Part shown: positions 1 to 6,758 of the stretch, one piece after another
How positions within the stretch are numbered: position 1 is the first letter of the stretch
How the letters are laid out: every line of letters starts with the position of its first letter
Origin: Mycolicibacterium rhodesiae
GTDB lineage: Bacteria > Actinomycetota > Actinomycetes > Mycobacteriales > Mycobacteriaceae
Length of the DNA stretch: 64,000 nucleotides
Assembly: GCF_002086695.1 (NCBI RefSeq)
Contig: NZ_MVIH01000013.1
Coordinates: 1-64,000, forward strand
Direction: 5' to 3'
Position numbers and translations under genes: made by a program
The notes under the pieces: generated by a model
What the model saw: the letters and a program-made list of their open reading frames with translations, nothing else
What the model was told of the DNA's origin: nothing
The model's database searches: none

Positions 1-226
1 CCCCTACCACCACCGAGCACACCACCACGGCGACATCACCATCACCGGACCCGCCCACCAACTCACCGTCCTCGACAGCGACGGCGACCCACTCACGTCG
101 CGATCTCTGGCACGGCCGCCGAACCACCCACCACCGGACGTCCCGCCCTGCCCCGGACCCACCGGCGAACGCGCCCAATGGAAGTGGTACCAACCCTTCC
201 AACCCAAGGCGCCACCGGAGAACTAA
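1..226 (+). CDS. DUF222/HNH (13E12-type) endonuclease-like protein, C-terminal fragment
   Basis: Reading from base 2 gives an open frame of 74 residues ending in TAA at 224-226; the start lies outside the window. It begins with a His-rich stretch (HHRAHHHGDITITGP) and continues with a proline-rich tail containing PPCPGPTGERAQW and WYQPFQP. This tail is what I know from the C-terminus of mycobacterial DUF222 proteins carrying an HNH nuclease domain, a multicopy family often called 13E12 repeats. The catalytic HNH part is not in view, so nuclease activity cannot be judged. It converges on the SseB-like gene with only 13 bases between the two stop codons. These genes are common in accessory regions. 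Confidence 0.75.
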   Translation, partial: PYHHRAHHHGDITITGPAHQLTVLDSDGDPLTSRSLARPPNHPPPDVPPCPGPTGERAQWKWYQPFQPKAPPEN

Positions 227-239
227 GTTGGGTGGGCGG

Positions 240-995
240 TCAGGCGTTGAGTTCCGCCAGCGTGACCGCGAGATATGGGCCGCTGGGATTGATGACCAGG
301 CCGCTGTAGCCGTCCTTGCGGGCTATCTCGATTGCCATGGTGGTTGTGCTCGCCATGACAGCGTCGGCGGCGTTGTGCGCCAAGACCTCTGGGGCGCTGG
401 TGAAGGCGAAGAGTCCGGGCGACCCGTCCGGCATCGCGGTCGCGCGAAACCTCATCTCCCCGGGCTGCGATGTCTCGTCGACCCCGAGAAGTAACGGGCT
501 GTCCTGCCTGAGCAAGGCGAGCACTGCCTGCCGGTCGATGCGTCCAGCATTGAAATCCACCGTGGCAGCTTTGAGTTGCTCGTTGTTGGGGTTGCGCAAT
601 GCGAAGTCGATCTCGGCCGCCGAGATCGCGCAGGTCGGTCCGGCGGGATCGATGTAGAGCCAGGCATCCTGCTGCGACTTGGCGAGTTCGAGTACGCCAA
701 CTGCCGGGTTGACCAGCGACATGGTGGCTGTCCCGGGCGGGTGAAGGCGCGCGATCTCTTCGTTGCGCGTGAACGCGAAGAGTGCACCTTTGCCGTCCGG
801 CCCTGTGCCGCGACGGATCTGCAACCGTGCGCCGGGCGCGAAGCCGGTCGCAGTCGGCGCATCGGAGCCTGTGGTGTCCAACAGGAGATCGCCGAACATG
901 CAGGATCGCAGGACTTCCAGCGCGGCCGCCTGGTTCGGTTGTGCCGCAAAGGATGCGACGGCCGCGCGGACGATGGTGTTGTCGACCAGTTTCAT
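240..995 (-). CDS. SseB-family protein with two SseB-like repeats
   Basis: The 251-residue protein has two similar halves. Residues about 15-120 contain PGTATMSLVNPAVGVLELAK and residues about 145-250 contain a matching AFTSAPEVLA...PSGPYLAVTLAEL block. Each half ends in a hydrophobic 'I/VNPxGP' element, which is typical of the SseB N-terminal fold. SseB-like proteins are frequent beside type VII or type III secretion effectors and polymorphic toxins, where their role is poorly defined. There is no signal peptide and no membrane segment, so it is probably cytosolic. It is the last gene of the minus-strand toxin operon, but a 106-base gap separates it from the preceding gene, so cotranscription is less certain than for the others. 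Confidence 0.65.
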   Translation of the reverse strand: MKLVDNTIVRAAVASFAAQPNQAAALEVLRSCMFGDLLLDTTGSDAPTATGFAPGARLQIRRGTGPDGKGALFAFTRNEEIARLHPPGTATMSLVNPAVGVLELAKSQQDAWLYIDPAGPTCAISAAEIDFALRNPNNEQLKAATVDFNAGRIDRQAVLALLRQDSPLLLGVDETSQPGEMRFRATAMPDGSPGLFAFTSAPEVLAHNAADAVMASTTTMAIEIARKDGYSGLVINPSGPYLAVTLAELNA

Positions 996-1101
996 GTCAG
1001 CTTGCCATCAGACGGTTACGCCCCGAGTACGAGCCGTAGCACTGACCGATAGACACGACAGGCCGCGGGCAGTTCCCGCAGCTTCTCGAAGCGCCGTCAT
1101 G

Positions 1102-1731
1102 TCATAACCCCGATAGCACCGATTCGGGCATCCCTTCGAGGAGCAATGCATCTAGCTCGTCGTACGAAAGGGTCAATAGTTTATTCACCGGCTGGACGCC
1201 ACCAACTTGAAGCACAAAGTATCTGCTGGGGTCATCCTTCAACTCGAATCTCGAGACGTATTGTTCGATGGACAGCTGGCGGACCCGCTGATCTAGCCCG
1301 GAGTCCTCCCATGCCCATTCGATTGGGTCGAGTCGAAGGTCGATTCTCAAATACTCACCCACTTTGAGCACGATGTATTTGCCTGCTTCATCAACGGACG
1401 AGAAAACACCGCAGAGGGACTCGAGTGGTTCATTCCGACGCTCGCTTGTAACCCTCAGGACCGCCCATCCCACGTCGTTGGGCTGCAAAATAAATCCGGC
1501 CCACCCCGGATATGGAAATCCGGATCGCAGGTGTAGCCGTCCCGCCTCCCACACCGGGTCGTCTCTGGGCGCCTTTCCCGCGAGTGCGTAGACGCGGCGC
1601 CACTTCTCGTACCGAGCCAACAGATTCTGCCATTCCGCAGCAGCCCCATTCTCACTGGAATACATCTGTCTCCCTAGGGAATCTCGTGTGGATACCTCGA
1701 GTTCCTTGGTGCCCGCACCGGGGCGATTCAC
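1102..1731 (-). CDS. Unknown protein of toxin operon, possible immunity or accessory factor
   Basis: The protein has 209 residues and is not recognised. The start is GTG at 1731, overlapping the stop of the preceding gene as GTGA, which implies coupled translation. A downstream Met (MYSSENG) could also serve. The sequence is soluble and mixed alpha/beta, rich in Trp in the first half (EKWRRVYALAG, PGWAGFILQPNDVGWAVL), with no signal peptide or membrane segment. Such single-domain cytosolic proteins downstream of a secreted polymorphic toxin are often immunity proteins or remnants of other toxin-immunity cassettes; that is inference from position only. Local GC looks somewhat lower than in the flanking core genes, which fits transferred DNA. 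Confidence 0.6.
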   Translation of the reverse strand: MNRPGAGTKELEVSTRDSLGRQMYSSENGAAAEWQNLLARYEKWRRVYALAGKAPRDDPVWEAGRLHLRSGFPYPGWAGFILQPNDVGWAVLRVTSERRNEPLESLCGVFSSVDEAGKYIVLKVGEYLRIDLRLDPIEWAWEDSGLDQRVRQLSIEQYVSRFELKDDPSRYFVLQVGGVQPVNKLLTLSYDELDALLLEGMPESVLSGL

Positions 1732-2186
1732 GGTGGTGGGCGGAATGCGAACCGACCTGGCGTGTTAACCGTGACGTCTGGTCGCGCCAGAGCGGCCGTG
1801 ACCTGTTGAATGACAGCTTCTTTCAGTGCCGACGAATCAGCAGGCAGCCCAGGCGCATCGCCCGGTTCCGCAAGAAGCACCACACTGCCTGGCAGACCTG
1901 GCACATCCACCGAGCCGGCGAGCAAAAGCAAAGTGCCTGGAAGCATGGCGATCTCCTGCTCCTCGCGATAGCGCGCGAACGGCGCTACAAGACGACCCGT
2001 GATGCTGACGATTGCGGCCAACCATTCGGCGGTGAAGTTCTCACTGGCGACTCGTGGATCCATCGAAGTGGGCAGGATCCCACTGAGCGTGAAGGACGCG
2101 TTCGGCCTCGGACCCGCCATACCCCGATATGTGATTGTCGGCATCGCGGGAAGTGCCGACAAAGCTGTCAGGATGTCGTCAGCCAT
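1728..2186 (-). CDS. Small free-standing protein with ADP-ribosyltransferase-like motifs
   Basis: The 152-residue protein carries, in the right order, the three signatures of R-S-E ADP-ribosyltransferases: an aromatic-Arg-Gly element (TYRGM, Arg21), a 'GILPTSMDPRVA' segment (Thr40-Ser41) like the STS strand, and an E-x-E followed by a hydrophobic strand (REEQEIAMLPG, Glu76 and Glu78). Spacing resembles the tip domain of the 908-residue toxin two genes upstream, but overall identity is low. The last 60 residues are Pro/Ala rich and unlike a catalytic core. It could be a second toxin module without its secretion region, a degraded tip, or an ART-fold inhibitor. It begins 3 bases after the preceding stop and overlaps the next gene, so it is part of the operon. 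Confidence 0.55.
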   Translation of the reverse strand: MADDILTALSALPAMPTITYRGMAGPRPNASFTLSGILPTSMDPRVASENFTAEWLAAIVSITGRLVAPFARYREEQEIAMLPGTLLLLAGSVDVPGLPGSVVLLAEPGDAPGLPADSSALKEAVIQQVTAALARPDVTVNTPGRFAFRPPP

Positions 2187-2189
2187 GGC

Positions 2190-2786
2190 CTATCCCTCTT
2201 CCGCAGCTTCAATCGCCGCCAACGTGGCTGCTGCGGCGCGGTTTACAAATTCAGTCTCACGAGCCTCGCCGTGTACATCCCATTGCCAGCTGCCGACGTA
2301 TATCGTCGCGCCTCCCGGCCGCCCCGGAAATCCGATCTGAACCCGGTCATCGTTGATTGGGGCGGGCGCAGGAGCGAGAAGATTGCGGACAATTTCGACA
2401 ACTACCTCGGGCGTATCCCCTGTGTAGTCGGCTGGTTTACGGACGTCGATTTGAAGGAGGTAAGCATCGGGCGGACCGTCACCCGGAGCGCTTCGATTCG
2501 CCGCAACTGTGACCACCCTCCCCGGCAGCTCCACCACCACTCCGTTCGACGCTGCGCGAATTGGGCGCTGAATCGCTACTAGCCCGGCTGCGAACGTGAG
2601 CAGACGATCCTCCGTCCACGCCGTCCACAGTGAGTGGGTCGGGCGGTAGTTGGAGATCTCCAACTTCCGCGCGTACGGGTGGGTCAGACCTTCACCTTTT
2701 CGCAGATGCCGCCATAGCCAATCTGCCAATACAGCAGGAGATTCCAACACCTCACCGCACGCGCTCTCTTCGGGACTTCCCATCAC
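2190..2786 (-). CDS. Candidate immunity protein of the CpnT-like ART toxin
   Basis: The protein has 198 residues and no family I recognise. It starts with GTG at 2786 inside a GTGA overlap with the toxin stop codon, so its translation is coupled to that of the toxin. In the M. tuberculosis cpnT locus the equivalent place is held by ift, the TNT antitoxin; the present protein does not look like IFT, which is expected if the toxin tip is different. It has no signal peptide and no membrane segment. Visible features are a Trp-rich N-terminus (LADWLWRHLRK, HSLWTAW) and an acidic C-terminus (LAAIEAAEEG). The immunity role is inferred from position and coupling alone. Confidence 0.6.
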   Translation of the reverse strand: MMGSPEESACGEVLESPAVLADWLWRHLRKGEGLTHPYARKLEISNYRPTHSLWTAWTEDRLLTFAAGLVAIQRPIRAASNGVVVELPGRVVTVAANRSAPGDGPPDAYLLQIDVRKPADYTGDTPEVVVEIVRNLLAPAPAPINDDRVQIGFPGRPGGATIYVGSWQWDVHGEARETEFVNRAAAATLAAIEAAEEG

Positions 2787-5509
2787 CTGACCTGCCTAAT
2801 CACTATGCGCAATAACCCATCAGCACCAAGTTCGCGAGAGATTACTTCGAAGTTAGATCCTCGCGGGAAAAGGATCTCAGCTTCGTCGGTCCACCTAGAC
2901 AGCGGAGCCACGTTCACACCGTTGTCACCCAATACGGTCAACAGTGTCGGTGTTTCGCCATCGCCCGCTCCGCGCGCGAAGGACTCGGCCACGCGCTCGT
3001 TCAACGAGGAACTGAGGTAACCAGGGTCTTGAAAGATGTCGCCCTCCTTCAATTGACTGAGTAACGAGTCCGGTGCGCGGAGTCCACGCCAAGTCGTGGA
3101 GGTCAGATCTGACAGGTCGCCGCGATACGGCGGCAAGCCGGCCAGTCCGTCGTCGGTCTGCGATATCTGCGATTCCATAGCCAAACGTTGCTCTTGCGTC
3201 ATGGCCCCAACCGATTCAGACCCCAGCATCTGCTGCTGGAACGGCGTTAGATCGTCCATGTTTCGAAGGTACGGATTAATGCTCTGATAGTTCTCCGTCG
3301 TGTACTTGTATATCGCCTCAATCTGGTCTCTGCTGAGAGCTGGATAGGCGTCCGATACAGACTGAGCCCACTCAGAGAACCGCGACGGATCAATACTTCC
3401 GTCTGGAAGTCGAAACTCGTTGTCGATTTCGGCTAGGTCCGGCAACTGGTCACCGGGTACCCCGTGATTGGCAGGCGGATCATGCAACCCGGTGTGTGGT
3501 GGGTTATTCGGCTGGCGATCTCCCTGCGGAACTCCATGGCCATCCCCGTCATGGACTGAACCGCCTCCGTGCGGAGACCCGCCCTCGTGCGCAACACCTC
3601 CACCACCGTGAGGCGCACCGCCGCCGTCACCGTGGGGAGGAGCAATCTCAGGCACGCCTCCTCCGCCCCCGTTAGGGGTACCACCATCCCCGCCGTGCGG
3701 CATGCCGCCAGACGGCGGCCCGCCTGGCGCGTCCATCGGAGGTGCGGACGGGTGGCCACCAGATGGTCCGCTAGGAGCAGGAGCGGGTTCACTCACCGGC
3801 GCACCGGCCGGTGCCGACTCGGAAGTCGCAGGTGCAGAGGGCACTTCAGTCTTCGGCGCCGGGGCGCCATCCGGCGTATGGGTCACTGGCGGGGAAACAG
3901 GATCACCCGAAGCCGGAGCGGATGTCGGCTTCCCGCCCGCCGGCCCAGGCGCAGGGTCACGCGGTGTCGGCGGGGGCCCCGGTTCCGCCGGCTTCGGCAG
4001 CGGGCCGGGGCTCCCGGACGGCGGCTTGCCGCCGTCGAGACCGGTCTTGTTCAGGTCATCGAGTTTCGATGTGACGCGGTCAATGTCGCCTGCGACGTTG
4101 CGTAAACTCCCTGCCGCAGAGGATATCCCGGCCACCTCACCGGCAGCGCGCTCGGTGGCGCCGATCTCCGCACGCGCGGCTGCCCCCTCCGCGGCACGTG
4201 CGCCTCCGGCGGCTTTGACACCCGCTCCCCCGGGTATGACTGCGGTTCCGACGTCAAATCCCAGCTCACCGAGCCCGAGGAACGGCCGGTTGCTGGTGAA
4301 GATGTCGTCGAAATGCGTGACGTTCTTGACCATGTCGATGGAGCCCTCGGGATCCATCGCGAACGCCGTCGGAGCAGTCATCGGGTTGAACGTCAGAGCC
4401 ATCTTGCTCAGGTTTTCGATGTTCTCCCATGTGCCTTTCGGATCACCGAGAGGATCGAATGCCGTCACCAATCCGCCGACCGTATTGATCGCACTGAGCG
4501 AGGCGCCGGTCGTCGCATCGGTGAATGCGTCGTTGATGTTGGCCGCGACCCGGCCGGCATCCTCGCCGAGATACTTGACCAGTTCGACGCGCGTGACGAT
4601 TTCCATTGCGCGCGTGTAGTTCTTGATGCTGTTGTTCAGCTGCGCCAGCAGATCTTTACGGGCGGCCGACTGCCGCTTGTGGTTGGCGATCACGGCTTTG
4701 ATATCGTCGGCGACCTCTTGGATCTTCTCTTCGGCGTCGCCGGTGATCAGCTCGAAGACAGTGCCCATGATGCCCTGGTCGATGACCGAGCCCACCACAT
4801 CCTTCAGCTTGTTCAACAGGTCGCGAATCGCGTTCTGCGTTGTCTCGACATCGTTTGCGAAACTGGTCAATTGGCTGGCGATCTGCTGCGCCTCGCCGGC
4901 CAGCGACGCCATCGCGGTCCCGACATCGCGCACAGCCGCTTTCATCGGCTCCTTGTCGGGCATCTGCTGTGCATCGATGGTTGCGTAGGCACCGGAGTTC
5001 GCCGCAGCCACCCCGTAGAGCGGGGTGGCGAAAACGGACCACGCGGCCGCGGCCGCCCTGAGCTCGGTGGGCTCACCGTTGGGCCACCAGTCCCCGACCA
5101 GAAACTCGACGAGATACCACAACACCGGCGGAGTTTGACCGGGACCGTTGACATCTGGGTCTCCGCCTGGTGCTGAATACTGCGGCGGAGCGACCGGGGC
5201 CGGCAGCGGAGCGGCCCCGCCGCCGATGTCTGCGGCGGCCTCCGCGTGCGAATAGTTGGTCGCCGAACCCTGAATCAGATAGCCGACATGCTGCAGGGCA
5301 TTGATCCCCTTGGCGACACCGTCGATCAACGCGCGCGCCGAGTCCTGATACGCGAAGCCGAAAGCGGTTCCCGCCGCATCCTGCCCGGTGTCTGCGTTGT
5401 ACGAACCGGTCAAAGAGCCCACCGCGGCCACGATCGCGCCACTCACCTCACCGACGGCTGCGCCGGCACCCGAGAGCGCGGGCGGATCGACCCGCAACGG
5501 TTCACCCAT
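2783..5509 (-). CDS. CpnT-like type VII-associated toxin with C-terminal ADP-ribosyltransferase tip
   Basis: The protein has 908 residues. Residues 1-100 are an alpha-helical WXG-like hairpin region. Residues 125-165 hold LVGDWWPNGEPTELRAAAAAW, closely resembling the CpnT N-terminal domain. Residues 190-310 are predicted helical, and 490-690 form a Pro/Gly/His-rich linker. Residues 720-908 look like an R-S-E ADP-ribosyltransferase: ALSRDQIEAIYKYT helix, TTWRG (Arg808), GYLSSS (Ser833-835) and DEAEILFPRG (Glu876, Glu878). There is no classical signal peptide, as is usual for ESX-dependent proteins. It lies directly downstream of EsxF/EsxE-like genes, the order of the M. tuberculosis esxF-esxE-cpnT-ift locus, but the NAD glycohydrolase TNT tip is replaced. 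The likely action is ADP-ribosylation of a target-cell protein after export; the target is unknown. Confidence 0.8.
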   Translation of the reverse strand: MGEPLRVDPPALSGAGAAVGEVSGAIVAAVGSLTGSYNADTGQDAAGTAFGFAYQDSARALIDGVAKGINALQHVGYLIQGSATNYSHAEAAADIGGGAAPLPAPVAPPQYSAPGGDPDVNGPGQTPPVLWYLVEFLVGDWWPNGEPTELRAAAAAWSVFATPLYGVAAANSGAYATIDAQQMPDKEPMKAAVRDVGTAMASLAGEAQQIASQLTSFANDVETTQNAIRDLLNKLKDVVGSVIDQGIMGTVFELITGDAEEKIQEVADDIKAVIANHKRQSAARKDLLAQLNNSIKNYTRAMEIVTRVELVKYLGEDAGRVAANINDAFTDATTGASLSAINTVGGLVTAFDPLGDPKGTWENIENLSKMALTFNPMTAPTAFAMDPEGSIDMVKNVTHFDDIFTSNRPFLGLGELGFDVGTAVIPGGAGVKAAGGARAAEGAAARAEIGATERAAGEVAGISSAAGSLRNVAGDIDRVTSKLDDLNKTGLDGGKPPSGSPGPLPKPAEPGPPPTPRDPAPGPAGGKPTSAPASGDPVSPPVTHTPDGAPAPKTEVPSAPATSESAPAGAPVSEPAPAPSGPSGGHPSAPPMDAPGGPPSGGMPHGGDGGTPNGGGGGVPEIAPPHGDGGGAPHGGGGVAHEGGSPHGGGSVHDGDGHGVPQGDRQPNNPPHTGLHDPPANHGVPGDQLPDLAEIDNEFRLPDGSIDPSRFSEWAQSVSDAYPALSRDQIEAIYKYTTENYQSINPYLRNMDDLTPFQQQMLGSESVGAMTQEQRLAMESQISQTDDGLAGLPPYRGDLSDLTSTTWRGLRAPDSLLSQLKEGDIFQDPGYLSSSLNERVAESFARGAGDGETPTLLTVLGDNGVNVAPLSRWTDEAEILFPRGSNFEVISRELGADGLLRIVIRQVR

Positions 5510-5531
5510 GGCGCCTCGTAGCGGACATGAT

Positions 5532-5822
5532 CTAGCCCCAGATTTTCAGGTTCGCCTCGACCGCGCCGCTGTAGGAGGTGTGCGCATGCTGCCCGGCGGA
5601 CCGCAACTGGCTCAGCGCATTTCGCATCATGTCTGCGCCTTCCTTCCACTGTTTGTGGACGGCGGCATGGGATTCACTGGCGGCACCTTCCCACTGCGCA
5701 TGCAGGTTGGCCACCACAGCATCACACTCTTCGAGCATTGAATCGACCACCGTCTGGTAGGACGCCATCCGCTCGACGATGTCGGCCAGCCGGTCGAGAT
5801 CGACGGAGAATGCCTCAGCCAC
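5532..5822 (-). CDS. WXG100 protein, EsxE-like
   Basis: The 96-residue protein has the size and helical hairpin layout of WXG100 proteins, with the turn motif W-E-G (HAQWEGAASE) near residue 44 and a long second helix. Segments such as HKQWKEGADMMRNALSQL and AHTSYSGAVEANLKIW match my memory of M. tuberculosis EsxE (Rv3904c), partner of EsxF and needed for CpnT export and pore formation. The start is GTG at 5822 and the first 8 bases overlap the EsxF-like gene. It probably forms a heterodimer with that product. It ends 22 bases before the toxin start, so the three genes are one unit. Confidence 0.85.
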   Translation of the reverse strand: MAEAFSVDLDRLADIVERMASYQTVVDSMLEECDAVVANLHAQWEGAASESHAAVHKQWKEGADMMRNALSQLRSAGQHAHTSYSGAVEANLKIWG

Positions 5823-6135
5823 GGTGAACTCCCCGCAGCTCCGACGCCGAGGCCTGCTCGTGAGCCTCGAAGGCCTGGCCGGCTTGACCGAGCCGCTCCG
5901 CGATGGTCGCGAGCGCCTGCTGCACTTTCAGCGATCCGTCATGCCATTGTTTCCACGCGGTGCCATACGATCCGCCGGCCGACCCCTCCCAGGTCCCCAG
6001 CACCTGCTGCGCCTCGGTGTCGAGCTCGCGCAGCCCAGCTTGCAAATGCTGCGCCCCCGCGGTCAATGCCTCGCACGCCGCCCGGAGAACCGCAGGGTCG
6101 ACCTTCAGCACGCCGCCATCGCCAGTTCCACTCAC
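5815..6135 (-). CDS. WXG100 protein, EsxF-like
   Basis: From the GTG at 6135 the product is 106 residues (VSGTGDGGVLKVDPAVLRAA), matching the usual length of EsxF. An upstream in-frame ATG at 6171 would add 12 unlikely residues. The turn motif is TWEGSAGGSYG near residue 50, followed by AWKQWHDGSLKVQQAL, and the C-terminal helix is amphipathic. It resembles M. tuberculosis EsxF (Rv3905c), the first gene of the cpnT operon. It overlaps the EsxE-like gene by 8 bases. No ESX secretion machinery genes lie in this window, so a machine encoded elsewhere would have to export the products. Confidence 0.82.
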   Translation of the reverse strand: MSGTGDGGVLKVDPAVLRAACEALTAGAQHLQAGLRELDTEAQQVLGTWEGSAGGSYGTAWKQWHDGSLKVQQALATIAERLGQAGQAFEAHEQASASELRGVHRG

Positions 6136-6216
6136 AGAGCAAACGCTACTGGCCTGACACCGCCGCCACAATTCACCTCTGAGCAGCGGGTCAAGGTCAA
6201 AAACCCGCAGGCACCG

Positions 6217-6747
6217 CTACCCGAACAGCGTCCGGATCGGCTCGCTGCCGTCCCAGTCCACGGCTGCCTGGCGCACCAGCTCACCCATTCCGATCGTCGC
6301 CGGGGTGAGCTCCATCAGCTCGATGATCGTCGCCGCCGTCCCGGGCGGCGGTTCGAAATATGCGTAGCGGGCCGTGCCCGGATCGCCACCCGACCACACC
6401 ACCGGCCACCCTGCCGCTTGCCCGGCCGCCAGCGCGGCGTCGTAGTCCTGCGCCCAATAGGCCAGCTGGTGGAAACCGTCCCCACCCGCCGAGGTGAACT
6501 CCGAGTAGATCGACGGCGCATCGTTGTCCTGGTGAATGACCTCGATCTGCAAGTCGCCGCTGTTGGCCAACCCCAGTGTCAGCTTCACCGTGCACTCCTG
6601 GCCGCGGTAGATTCCCGTCTGCTCGATACCGCGCAGCACGTAGAACGGACCGACACCGAGTTCCAGCCAGGTCGCCAGAGCGGCGTCGAAATCCTGCACG
6701 ATGTAACCGATTTGGCGGATCACGCCGGGCAATACAGGTCCGGGCAC
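6217..6747 (-). CDS. VOC-family (glyoxalase/bleomycin resistance-type) protein
   Basis: The 176-residue protein starts at GTG 6747 behind a good ribosome site (GAGGAGAT). It opens with IRQIGYIVQDFDAALATW, the first beta-alpha unit of a vicinal oxygen chelate domain, and has a second unit around FHQLAYWAQDYDAALAAG. The C-terminal strand carries YFEPPPGTAATIIELMEL, where the Glu is a normal metal ligand position. The fold suggests a metal-dependent lyase, isomerase or dioxygenase, but the substrate is not evident. It lies 11 bases upstream of the lpqB stop on the same strand, so it follows lpqB and may be read from the mtrA transcript. Confidence 0.8.
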   Translation of the reverse strand: MPGPVLPGVIRQIGYIVQDFDAALATWLELGVGPFYVLRGIEQTGIYRGQECTVKLTLGLANSGDLQIEVIHQDNDAPSIYSEFTSAGGDGFHQLAYWAQDYDAALAAGQAAGWPVVWSGGDPGTARYAYFEPPPGTAATIIELMELTPATIGMGELVRQAAVDWDGSEPIRTLFG

Positions 6748-6758
6748 CAGATCTCCTC

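Noticed and set aside
3702..4619. A 305-residue Gly/Ala/Pro-rich open frame antisense to the toxin linker (PE/PPE-like look)
   Set aside because: It is the reverse reading of the Pro/Gly/His-rich linker of the CpnT-like gene; it has no PE or PPE start and no ribosome site.
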